Translations under genes and position numbers: made by a program
Notes under the pieces: generated by a model
What the model saw: only the letters and a program-made list of their open reading frames with translations
What the model was told of the DNA's origin: nothing
Database searches by the model: none
Part shown: in pieces, positions 1 through 6,573 of the stretch
Layout of the letters: each line of letters starts with the position of its first letter
How positions within the stretch are numbered: the first letter of the stretch is position 1
Assembly (NCBI GenBank): GCA_025453925.1
Contig: JALOPK010000097.1
Location: 1 to 9,970 of the forward strand
From: Candidatus Eiseniibacteriota bacterium
GTDB lineage: Bacteria > JAFGKV01
DNA length: 9,970 bases
Direction: 5' to 3'

Positions 1-330
1 AGCAACGAGGAGATCCATCTGCTGACGACCGAATCCGGCCTGCCGGTTGTCTCCCACGCGGAGGAAGACACAAGTCTCTGGATCAAGGCGTGTTCCATGC
101 TCCCAGATCAATCGGTCGCCGCTGTCTTGGTGAAGAAGCGCAGATCTTACGACGAACCCTTGGCGGTCTGCTGCGTCGCCGTGATGGACAGCACTGGTAG
201 CTATCAGAGGATGCGGATAGCCGAGAGCCGTCGAGACCCGACACTGCATCTGATCGAGGGAAGGGCTTTCCTGGAGTTCTCGCCTCCCGACAGCACCCAA
301 TGGTTCGCGATCCAGGAGGGACAGGAATGA
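1..330 (+). CDS. C-terminal part of a hypothetical, probably beta-rich protein (5' end outside window)
   Basis: The frame is open from the first base to a TGA at 328-330, giving 109 residues of a protein whose start lies upstream. I do not recognise a family. The visible part alternates short hydrophobic strands and polar turns (for example VAAVLVKK and VCCVAVMDSTGSY), as in beta-propeller blades. It ends in a pattern (V-x-V-M-D-S-T-G, then F-S-P-P-D-S-T-Q-W-F-A-I) loosely matching the end of the next protein (V-V-L-L-D-R-Q-G, then V-A-P-D-R-D-R-L-L-V-L), so the two may be tandem paralogues; this is a by-eye comparison. The stop overlaps the next start by four bases (ATGA at 327-330), indicating a shared transcript and translational coupling. 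No location can be assigned because the N-terminus is missing. Confidence 0.75.
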   Translation, partial: SNEEIHLLTTESGLPVVSHAEEDTSLWIKACSMLPDQSVAAVLVKKRRSYDEPLAVCCVAVMDSTGSYQRMRIAESRRDPTLHLIEGRAFLEFSPPDSTQWFAIQEGQE

Positions 331-1664
331 GAGCAGCCAGAATGCTTGTGAGAGTCACGCTGGTCGCAGTCTTCGTGTGCCGGCTCATGGCAAGCCCGGC
401 GGCCGTTCGAGTAGACACAACCACAACCAACCATGTCGGAGTCAGACTCATCAAAGAGCTGACCTTCGACAGCGAGATCCAGATCCTGCGACTCAAGGAT
501 GGGCTGCCACGGCTTGTCGTCACCGAGAAGACCATCAACTGGCTGGGTCGAGATGGGAACGTAGAGACTCAGATCGTGAATCCGAGCATCGGCCAGAACG
601 AAGTAGTCCCATCCGATCCGGTGACCGGCATGACTCGAGGAACCAGGGTTTTCGCCAGTCGGAACGGCGAGTGGGTAGGAGTCGCCGAGTACGAGATCCA
701 TCGAGGGGTATCGGTACGCGCCACTCTCCGCACGCTCTCCTCGTCAGGGTTGGAGGTTAGCCGGTACTCAATCGAGCCCCTCGCATCCGTTGTCGTAGGT
801 GACAACGGGTTCCTTGTGGGCGTCTATGGATCACCTGCCTTCTACCCCGAGCCCTGCGGGGGTGGAGATGCGGTCCTCTACGGTGCCGGAGGACGGGAAC
901 TGATCCGTGTCGCCGGCGGCGTGCACGTCGCTGTCGACCGTGGGTGTGGCGCGGCGCTCGTGGCGATTCCTCGGGAAAACGCGGTAACGCTGCACTGTTT
1001 CGATCGGGAAGGATCGGAACTCTGGGCTACCGAACTTGACGGAGAAACGACATGGCCCAAGTGGCGCGAACCCTGTGCGTTCTCCTCGGATGGAGAGAGG
1101 ATCATAGTCGTTACGCAGTCTGCATCTCCCGAGTATGGGGTCACGGAGCGTGAGGGACTATCTTTCCACCTGCACCTGCTGTCCTCTTCGGGCAAGGTCA
1201 TCGCGTCGCACTCCGAGCCCGGGGACGTGCTCTGGGCCTTCGAAGCGACACCGAACTTGGTGCAAGGAGCAGCCGGGGGTATGCGCGACATCATAATGGT
1301 CGATCTTCCGCGCGGTGCTGAGATCGGACGGTGGGCTCCTGGCGACGATTCCAGTCCTCCGTTCCTGTGGTCTGAGAGCGGGCGCTTCCTGCTCTGTCCC
1401 ACTCGTGACTGGCGAATCCCTCTAGCCCGCAAGGTGCCGGACCAGACCGTGGTGCTGGAGCGGATGCATCTGGACCTCAAAGTGCCGGATCAGGTCGTGC
1501 TGCTGGATCGGCAAGGCCGAGCGGTCTGGCACACACTGCTCCCTAATGGCGCCACCGTTGCCTCCCTCGAACGGTTGCCGGACGGCGATATGGCTGACGA
1601 TGTGTTTGTGGCTCCTGATCGAGATCGACTGCTTGTTCTGGGTGTCATAGGGGGTGAGCGATGA
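327..1664 (+). CDS. Exported beta-propeller-like hypothetical protein (445 aa)
   Basis: The start at 327 is chosen over an upstream in-frame ATG at 300 because AGGAGGG at 314-320 sits six bases before it, it forms an ATGA overlap with the preceding gene, and it directly yields a signal peptide. Residues 1-26 have a basic start (MRAARMLVR), a hydrophobic core (VTLVAVFV) and a small-residue cleavage area near MASPAA, so the protein is probably exported. The rest is repeated strand-turn units with SSDGER, DREGSELW and DRQGRAVW turns, resembling PQQ- or WD40-type propeller blades that carry a 'D-x-x-G-x-x-x-W' turn. No catalytic motif is visible and I assign no function. An 11-residue unit, KVPDQ-x-V-x-L-x-R, occurs twice (residues 369-379 and 385-395). 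The gene shares a transcript with the partial gene before it. Confidence 0.8.
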   Translation: MRAARMLVRVTLVAVFVCRLMASPAAVRVDTTTTNHVGVRLIKELTFDSEIQILRLKDGLPRLVVTEKTINWLGRDGNVETQIVNPSIGQNEVVPSDPVTGMTRGTRVFASRNGEWVGVAEYEIHRGVSVRATLRTLSSSGLEVSRYSIEPLASVVVGDNGFLVGVYGSPAFYPEPCGGGDAVLYGAGGRELIRVAGGVHVAVDRGCGAALVAIPRENAVTLHCFDREGSELWATELDGETTWPKWREPCAFSSDGERIIVVTQSASPEYGVTEREGLSFHLHLLSSSGKVIASHSEPGDVLWAFEATPNLVQGAAGGMRDIIMVDLPRGAEIGRWAPGDDSSPPFLWSESGRFLLCPTRDWRIPLARKVPDQTVVLERMHLDLKVPDQVVLLDRQGRAVWHTLLPNGATVASLERLPDGDMADDVFVAPDRDRLLVLGVIGGER

Positions 1665-1777
1665 TGGCGGGATTCCCGCGGCTTCCATCGAGATCGCGAT
1701 TCCACACCGTGAAGACGAAGAACGTGACGCTGCCCGGTGGAACAACCAGCGAACACGCCACCCTAAGGCATACATGA
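1661..1777 (+). CDS. Possible small coupled ORF (38 aa), unrecognised
   Basis: An ATG at 1661 forms an ATGA overlap with the stop of the preceding gene, the same junction type that joins the two upstream genes. A purine-rich GGGGTGAG at 1651-1658 precedes it, but only two bases away, which is close for a ribosome binding site. The product is short and basic, with RSRFHTVKTKN in the middle and no signal peptide or membrane segment. It could be a genuine small protein translated by coupling, the stump of a decayed third gene of the operon, or chance. Only the overlap geometry favours it. Confidence 0.2.
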   Translation: MMAGFPRLPSRSRFHTVKTKNVTLPGGTTSEHATLRHT

Positions 1778-2190
1778 TGAGTACGAAGTTCCTGTGAGTG
1801 CAGGTAGTGCGCACAGGCATGTCCTGCAGACTGGTGGCCCCGCTGACCCCCATCCAGCGTAGCTACCTGGCAGCCCTGGGGCTGTCAACACAGACGATCC
1901 TGATGCCTCCGTAGGTTTCGCAGATGAGATTCACAAGATGCCAGACCATGTGCGTCAAAGGGTCGCGAATGGTAGCTCAAATGAGAGAATCGAGGGAACT
2001 GCGGTGAGCCATGTCAATCGAGGCATTGCTCGCGGAGGACATCCCGGTCCTTCGTTTCAATCGCATGACGGGAACTACACCCGGATTTCGGTGTTGCGCG
2101 CGTCTGCATGTTGCCATACATTTGCCAGTGGATCTTGGCTGTGTTACTCCATCGAACGAACGCCCGCTCAGGAAGTGACGCAGCTCTAAC
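1778..2190. other. Gene-free stretch before the 2205 gene; possible gene debris
   Basis: No reading frame here has a good start, ribosome binding site and protein-like composition together. A short plus-strand frame at 1819-1914 reads like the tail of a real protein (LTPIQRSYLAALGLS), and another at about 2011-2175 is open for over 50 codons, but neither can be assigned. The stretch may hold remnants of a decayed gene plus the promoter of the 2205 gene. I found no convincing -35/-10 pair and no terminator hairpin for the upstream operon. Confidence 0.4.
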
Positions 2191-2204
2191 TGGAGGAGGT
2201 TTCC

Positions 2205-3455
2205 ATGCGTCTGGTTCCAGTTGTCTTCCTCGTTCTCCTTCTCGTTGGCCAACTGGCGTTCGCTGCTCCCCGAGTGTGCTCTGCCTCGGAGACAGGGTTC
2301 ATCGCTGAGCAGCTTGCGCCTCAAGCGCGGGCGCTCGGCGACACATGTCGGGCGGGAAACGGCAATATCGCCGGATACCTCGGCAGTTGGGACATATGGA
2401 CTGGCGAGTCGTATGCGATCATTGATAGCATGCGATCAGAGGCCATGGATGGTTGCTGCGGCACTACCCACGTTCGCCCCCTGAGCGTCACGATGCCGCT
2501 GCGGACAGTGGCCGCCGCAGGAGTCTATGTGGGATGGTTGGCTCACGCCGAGATCTGGAGTGCCGTGCCCAGTGATACGTGCGATTTCGTACCGGGAGCA
2601 CTCATCTGCGCCGGGGCCGTGTATCGTGTTGGGTGGGCCGGTGCTGCCGGCTACTACGTCGATTATCCGCTTGACTTCTGCACGACCGACTTGCCACGCA
2701 CCGGCGTCTACTTCAACGTGGTGGTCTTCGACTCTGCGGGGACTGGGGCCGGATCTCCCTGTCCCTATGTTTCGGTTGACGCAACTCCCTGCCCTGACTG
2801 GTACAATGGCGGAACGGCATGGGTTGGATTTTCAGCGCCCTATCTGCTGAGCATGGAGAGCAGTTTCGAGTGTACAGGAGATGTCCCCGTCGAGATGTCG
2901 TCTCTGAACGCCGTGGCGGTGCCGGGAGAGGTCCAGGTGCGGTGGCGGACCGAGAGCGAGCTTGAGAACCTCGGATTCAACGTCTACCGCGCCACTGACG
3001 GCGACAAGACCAAGATCAACGAGTGGATGATCCCGGGCGCCGGCACGACCCTGTCGCCCACCGACTACCAGTTCGTTGACCAGGATGTCACCGTCGGCAC
3101 CCGGTTCCAGTACTGGGTGAGCGACGTTGACTTCTCCGGAGCCGAGAGCTTCCACGGCCCGGTGGTCGTGGTGGTGCCGCAGGAGAGCCCGGCTGATCTG
3201 GGCCTCACGGCCGACGCATCGGGCGGGACTGTGACGTTGAGCATGGCGATCCCGACTGAGGGGTCTGCTCGGCTTGCGGTCTATGACATGGCAGGCCATG
3301 AGGTCGCCGTGCTGGTGAACCAGGTATTGCCGGCAGGTCGCGGCCAGATCGAGTGGGACGGCTCCACCGCCGGCGGTCAGGCTGCCGCGGGGGCTTACGT
3401 CGTTCGTCTCGTGCACACGACTGGTGTAGTGAGCGCAAAGGCGGTTCTCCGCTAG
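2205..3455 (+). CDS. Exported Cys-rich protein with Fn3-like and C-terminal sorting domains (416 aa)
   Basis: The start follows GGAGGAGG at 2192-2199 by five bases and gives a clear signal peptide (residues 1-20, hydrophobic VVFLVLLLVGQLAFA, cleavage before AP). Residues 21-225 form an unrecognised domain with ten cysteines (25, 48, 84, 85, 126, 135, 159, 186, 196, 223), plausibly disulphide-bonded outside the cytoplasm. Residues 228-325 are Fn3-like (VRWRTESELENLGFNVYR, then a P-G-A-G-T-T-L turn). Residues 330-416 are a FlgD-like / type IX-style sorting domain: AVYDMAGHEVAVL, IEWDG, then GAYVVRL and the terminal strand KAVLR. Such C-terminal domains are known to direct outer-membrane translocation and surface attachment. 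The last two domains closely match the C-terminus of the 6684 protein. The gene appears monocistronic, followed by a strong terminator. Its N-terminal role is unknown. Confidence 0.9.
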   Translation: MRLVPVVFLVLLLVGQLAFAAPRVCSASETGFIAEQLAPQARALGDTCRAGNGNIAGYLGSWDIWTGESYAIIDSMRSEAMDGCCGTTHVRPLSVTMPLRTVAAAGVYVGWLAHAEIWSAVPSDTCDFVPGALICAGAVYRVGWAGAAGYYVDYPLDFCTTDLPRTGVYFNVVVFDSAGTGAGSPCPYVSVDATPCPDWYNGGTAWVGFSAPYLLSMESSFECTGDVPVEMSSLNAVAVPGEVQVRWRTESELENLGFNVYRATDGDKTKINEWMIPGAGTTLSPTDYQFVDQDVTVGTRFQYWVSDVDFSGAESFHGPVVVVVPQESPADLGLTADASGGTVTLSMAIPTEGSARLAVYDMAGHEVAVLVNQVLPAGRGQIEWDGSTAGGQAAAGAYVVRLVHTTGVVSAKAVLR

Positions 3456-3477
3456 GCGCACCTACCGACTGATACTG

Positions 3478-3517
3478 GCGGGTCTTCGGGCTTCGGCCCG
3501 GAGACCCGCGGTGTTTT
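3478..3517 (+). terminator. Intrinsic terminator after the 416-aa exported protein gene
   Basis: A 14-bp stem (3478-3491 with 3496-3509) has one G-U pair and closes on a C(UUCG)G tetraloop, an unusually stable loop. TTTT follows at 3514-3517. It begins 23 bases after the TAG at 3453-3455. Confidence 0.9.
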
Positions 3518-3766
3518 GGGACGGGTTCATTGACAGCCGGCTTCCGCCGGTGTCGCAACGCAATCATCTCCCGCGTGGAGCCGGAAGGCCTCGCGCAGAG
3601 CGCCCTGCCAGGGATACCGTCAGCCGCAGTGAGCCTTGCAGGAACCGGCAGGTCGATGCAAAGTTGCAGTCACCTGGCCCGCACGAGCATTGCCCGCGCA
3701 TCAGTGGCAGAGGATGCCGGAGCCATCGTTACCGCCAGAATCGTCGGAACGTGACGCTGAGACCGC
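3518..3766 (+). other. Intergenic region upstream of the ferredoxin gene
   Basis: This stretch lies between the terminator and the ribosome binding site of the ferredoxin gene. The downstream frame stays open through it, but there is no ribosome binding site and the translation is Arg/Ser/Pro-rich and unlike a protein, so I treat it as noncoding. A consensus TTGACA lies at 3530-3535, but nothing like a -10 box sits 16-19 bases later. A small hairpin (CCGGC, loop TTCC, GCCGG, 3537-3550) follows directly. The promoter of the ferredoxin gene is presumably here, but I cannot place it. Confidence 0.35.
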
Positions 3767-3777
3767 AGGAGGAGACC

Positions 3778-4863
3778 ATGGATGACGCTGTCTACCGGAA
3801 GCTGGCTGAGCATCTGGATCATCTCCCCGGGGGGTTTGCCCCGAGTACGACGGGGGCGGACCTGCGAGTATTGAGGCGGCTGTTCACCCCGGAGGAGGCC
3901 GCCCTGGCGGTCCACCTGACCCTGGATAGGGAGGAGCCCGGCGTCATCGCTGAGCGGGCGGGGCTTCCCTTGGCAGACGCGGCACGGCGTCTGGCCGAGA
4001 TGGCCGACAAGGGGTTGATCTTTCCGGCGTACGCCGCGGAGGGATCGACCCGTTATCAGGCCGCTCCCTTCGTTGTCGGGATCTATGAGTTCCAGGTCAA
4101 CAACCTGAGCAATGAGCTGGTGGCGGATCTCAACGAGTACTGGGAGACGCAACAACGCCGGAAGCGGCCCCGAACGATCACTCAGATGCGGACCATCCCC
4201 ATCGGGAAGAGCATCCCGCTGGAGATGAGCGTGCTCCCCTACGAGCGCGCCGAAGACCTGGTGCGGCAGCATCATCGCTTCGCCGTGGCGCCGTGTATCT
4301 GCCGCCGCTCGGCGAAGATGACCGGGGAGGGCTGCGATGCCCCGGAAGAGGCATGTCTCGTATTCGGCGACTGGGCGGACTACTACGTCCGAACGGGGCG
4401 CGGGCGGGCGCTCGGTGAGGCCGAGGTGCTGGACATCCTCAGGCAGGCCGATGCGCACGGTCTCGTGCTGCAGCCGAACAATGCCCGTGCGGTCTCTTTC
4501 ATATGCTGCTGCTGCAGTTGCTGCTGCGGCGTGCTCCAGGCGATCCAGCGGTTTCCGCGCCCGTCCCGCGTTGTCGTCAATGCGTTCATCGCCGCCTTTG
4601 ACGCCGCGCTCTGCACCGACTGCGGCGTGTGCATGACCCGTTGTCGAATGGAGGCCATCACCCATGAGAATGGCCACATACGGTTGAACGAGAATCGCTG
4701 CATTGGCTGCGGCCTCTGCATCACGACATGCCCGTCGGGCGCCCTCTCCCTGGTGCGCAAACCGGGAGTCGAGGTGGAGGGCATGCCTGAGACCATCGAC
4801 GACACGTGGCGCGTCATCAGTGACGCGATGGAGGCGGAGAAATCGGGCCGGGGAGGAGCGTAG
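3778..4863 (+). CDS. Winged-helix / 4Fe-4S dicluster ferredoxin-family protein (361 aa)
   Basis: The start at 3778 is chosen because AGGAGGAG at 3767-3774 precedes it; the frame is open upstream but lacks a start signal. Residues 25-95 resemble a MarR-type winged helix (LRVLRRLFTPEEAALAVHL, then a helix with IAERAGLPLADAARRLAEM). Residues 173-193 carry C-I-C-R-R followed by GEGCDAPEEACLVFG. Residues 243-250 are C-C-C-C-S-C-C-C. Two classical 4Fe-4S motifs follow: C279, C282, C285, C289 and C308, C311, C314, C318-Pro. I recall this layout from 4Fe-4S proteins of anaerobes, including sulphate reducers. There is no signal peptide, so it is probably cytoplasmic. An electron-transfer or redox-sensing role is likely, but the partner is unknown and no redox enzyme gene is adjacent. 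The winged helix could bind DNA or proteins; this is inference. Confidence 0.88.
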   Translation: MDDAVYRKLAEHLDHLPGGFAPSTTGADLRVLRRLFTPEEAALAVHLTLDREEPGVIAERAGLPLADAARRLAEMADKGLIFPAYAAEGSTRYQAAPFVVGIYEFQVNNLSNELVADLNEYWETQQRRKRPRTITQMRTIPIGKSIPLEMSVLPYERAEDLVRQHHRFAVAPCICRRSAKMTGEGCDAPEEACLVFGDWADYYVRTGRGRALGEAEVLDILRQADAHGLVLQPNNARAVSFICCCCSCCCGVLQAIQRFPRPSRVVVNAFIAAFDAALCTDCGVCMTRCRMEAITHENGHIRLNENRCIGCGLCITTCPSGALSLVRKPGVEVEGMPETIDDTWRVISDAMEAEKSGRGGA

Positions 4864-4879
4864 GCGCCTTCAGCCACCC

Positions 4880-4910
4880 GGGCAAGGGCAGAGCCTTGCC
4901 CCTACGGGGC
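4880..4910. repeat. Palindromic REP-like element with two alternative hairpins
   Basis: GGGCAAGG (4880-4887) pairs with CCTTGCCC (4894-4901) around a six-base loop. GCCCC (4898-4902) pairs with GGGGC (4906-4910) around TAC. The two stems share bases and cannot form together. From memory, the motif GGGCAAGG...CCTTGCCCCTACGGG is a commonly dispersed intergenic palindrome in environmental bacterial genomes; I cannot check copy number here. It starts 17 bases after the ferredoxin stop and lacks a T-tract, so it is a poor intrinsic terminator. Confidence 0.5.
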
Positions 4911-4930
4911 GGCAGGGGTGGGCACGCAAC

Positions 4931-5014
4931 ATGGCGGGCTTCGCATCGGGCCTGAAGGCCCTCGTACTCTCAGTACTCGCGTTCATATGTATGGTCACGC
5001 TCCGAGAGCGATGA
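4931..5014 (+). CDS. Possible 27-aa single-span membrane peptide
   Basis: The frame from ATG 4931 to TGA 5012-5014 encodes a short peptide with a central hydrophobic segment (ALVLSVLAFICMVTL) followed by RER, which would suit a small membrane protein. The G-rich stretch at about 4913-4921 is a weak and somewhat distant ribosome binding site. The frame runs through several small hairpins, which argues for structured noncoding DNA instead. No family is recognised. Confidence 0.15.
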   Translation: MAGFASGLKALVLSVLAFICMVTLRER

Positions 5015-5301
5015 GGCGACCGGGCAGCAGGCGAGCGGGGAGGGCAGCTATCCGAGACGACATCTCATCGATCGAGCAATCCGCCGGCTGGCGGACTCGG
5101 GATGCAGCGACGGTTGAATGTGATCCTGGTTGTGAGTCCGAGTACCAAGCAGCACTCGGTCGATCCACTTTGCTTCGGCTCGATTGGGGGCTCTCCCAAA
5201 GCAGGCGTTGCGGGAGGGCGATTCCGGTCATGTGTGCACCGCGTGGGGGGTACGCTTGACGGCGGGATCGAGATCACGCGGTCGGGGATGCGTCGAGACT
5301 G
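5015..5301. other. Gene-free stretch
   Basis: With 4864-4930 and 5324-5533, this forms one of the longest gene-poor parts of the window. Frames on both strands are short, lack ribosome binding sites and translate to Arg/Ser/Pro-rich sequence. I see no RNA gene, repeat array or promoter in it. Confidence 0.45.
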
Positions 5302-5323
5302 ACTATTCTAATGTTAGAATAGT
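5302..5323. promoter_or_regulatory. AT-rich perfect 10+10 bp palindrome, operator-like
   Basis: ACTATTCTAA (5302-5311), then TG, then TTAGAATAGT (5314-5323) is a perfect inverted repeat with a two-base centre. The arms are AT-rich in a strongly GC-rich surrounding, which suits a dimeric repressor site better than a terminator. TAGAAT, a reasonable -10 hexamer, is present on both strands inside the arms. No clear gene starts on either side. A plus-strand 22-codon frame starts at 5364 after GCAGGAG, but its product is not protein-like. The binding protein cannot be named. Confidence 0.45.
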
Positions 5324-5533
5324 GGAGAAATTCCTTCCGCGGCGGGTTCACTGCAGGAGCCCGATGCATCAGCGGGGCACCCCGGGAAGCTTCGCGTCCC
5401 AGAGTGGCGGCACGCCGGCCCCAGATATCTGAAGTTGCCGGAGTCCGCGGAGATGGCTCGACGTGCCGGGCGGCTGCTCGCAGGCGGGGGTGGAGCGCGA
5501 CGCACGGAGAACGTTCCCCCGGGCTATTGGGAC

Positions 5534-5644
5534 ATCGCAGGCGGTGAGGCAGAAGAACAGCGCATCCTGGGGCGCGGAAAGCCGCACGCTCCAGGATGTG
5601 GCGAAGACCGTGGCAAGCGGCGCATCGCCCGTGACGGCATACGC
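5534..5644 (-). pseudogene. Severed remainder of the Fn3-like domain, downstream of an in-frame TAG
   Basis: Reading on in phase past the TAG at 5645-5647 gives a stretch (APLATVFATSWSVRL, then QDALFFCLTAC) that completes the Fn3-like domain begun before the stop (LRLNWCPVIGAVCCRVSAGD). About 37 codons continue the domain pattern; after about 5534 the translation no longer looks like protein. A single-base shift near the end would give an immediate TAG (GCGATGTCCCAATAG), possibly the original stop. This indicates a nonsense mutation, or a sequencing error, in what was a longer gene. Confidence 0.55.
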
Positions 5645-6160
5645 CTAGTCCCCCGCAGAGACTCGGCAGCACACCGCGCCGATGACCGGGCACCAGTTCA
5701 GGCGGAGCATCCCGCTTGCCACGGAAACCTCGACAACCGTCGGCGGCGAGTCGATGCAGTTGGCGTATCCCGTCGGGGTCGACCACTCCACCGCGCCTGT
5801 GGGGCCGCAGAAACAGTAGATCATAGAAGTCGCCGACGCGGGCACGATGACTTCGAGCGTATCGTCGAAGTCGACGTCGGCGATGACCGGTGAGGCGTCG
5901 TTGCAGGAGTCGGTAGGGTAATCCCAGAGGGGCGAGCCGTCTTCGGCATTCAGCGCGATGATGCGCTCGTCGTTCCAATAGGTACCGAACAAGATCTCGG
6001 GCAACCCGTCGAAGTCGATATCGGCCACCGCGGCGGAACCGAGACTGGGGGCATCCAGGTCGTGCCACCACAGGATCCGGGGGCTCTGGCCGGATACCGC
6101 GAGCGGCAACAGCATGAGAAGGCTCGGGACGACGGTTCTGACTCGGATGGCGAGTGACAT
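5645..6160 (-). CDS. Exported FG-GAP/VCBS-repeat protein, apparently truncated (171 aa)
   Basis: The start (CAT at 6158-6160 on the plus strand) follows GGAGG at 6167-6171 by six bases. Residues 1-24 are a signal peptide (VVPSLLMLLPLAVSG before QSPR), so the product is exported. Two FG-GAP/VCBS units follow, each with a calcium-loop-like motif: D47-I-D49-F-D51-G-L-P-E55 and D95-V-D97-F-D99-D-T-L-E103. Each is followed by a strand such as IIALNAEDGSPLW or IYCFCGPTGAVEW, typical of propeller blades. A third unit begins (CIDSPPTV, residues 135-142) but passes straight into an Fn3-like domain (LRLNWCPVIGAV) that ends at an in-frame TAG. Family members usually have more blades, so an internal deletion plus a nonsense mutation is likely and the gene may be inactive. 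It is divergent from the 6684 gene. Confidence 0.7.
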   Translation of the reverse strand: MSLAIRVRTVVPSLLMLLPLAVSGQSPRILWWHDLDAPSLGSAAVADIDFDGLPEILFGTYWNDERIIALNAEDGSPLWDYPTDSCNDASPVIADVDFDDTLEVIVPASATSMIYCFCGPTGAVEWSTPTGYANCIDSPPTVVEVSVASGMLRLNWCPVIGAVCCRVSAGD

Positions 6161-6441
6161 GGCGATCCTCCGATGACGTGCCCACCGGCTGCCTTGCGGT
6201 CGGTTGGGGCCTCAGGCGGTGAGACGGGAAGCGTGCCGCGGAGAAGATGGCCCGGGCAGCCCGCCCCGCCAACTCAAACCAGACTCGGAGGCGGTTCTGC
6301 AGGTGCTGCCAGGCTCGGCCAGTGGGTGGATTTTCCCATGCTCCTCCGGCTCACCGGCCTCACGTCACGAGCGGGGCCCCTTCGCAGAGAAGATGCCACG
6401 CCGTTCCTCGAATGCGGGCGACAACCTCAGCCGTAACCCGC

Positions 6442-6471
6442 TTGACAGGCGACGCCGGGTAGTCGAAGATA
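6442..6471 (+). promoter_or_regulatory. Possible promoter for the 730-aa surface protein gene
   Basis: A perfect TTGACA lies at 6442-6447. The best -10 candidates are poor: GAAGAT at 6465-6470 (17-base spacer) or AAGATA at 6466-6471. A leader of roughly 200 bases would follow. Only the -35 box is a good match. Confidence 0.25.
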
Positions 6472-6573
6472 CGAACACCTACGGCCACTGCCGACGTGGA
6501 ATCGCGTCCAGTGGTCACAGTATCACGGCCCGTATTCCGCCTGAGCGCGGCGATGCGACGAAAGGAGCCTGTG

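Noticed and set aside
1819-1914. Transposase C-terminus (short LTPIQRSYLAALGLS frame)
   Set aside because: It looks protein-like but is too short to assign, and no terminal inverted repeats or target duplications flank it.
3511-3777. N-terminal extension of the ferredoxin protein from a GTG at 3511
   Set aside because: That start lies inside the terminator tail and the translation is not protein-like; AGGAGGAG marks 3778.
3670-4677. Minus-strand open frame (335 codons) opposite the ferredoxin gene
   Set aside because: The plus strand carries clear 4Fe-4S motifs with a strong ribosome binding site; the reverse frame has neither motifs nor a credible start.
5645-5647. TAG read as an amino acid (stop-codon recoding)
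   Set aside because: TAG ends at least three other intact genes here, including one followed by a strong terminator; a nonsense mutation plus deletion fits better.
5274-6272. Minus-strand 332-codon frame overlapping the FG-GAP gene
   Set aside because: It is extremely Arg-rich and runs in a different phase from the frame with the signal peptide and calcium-loop motifs.
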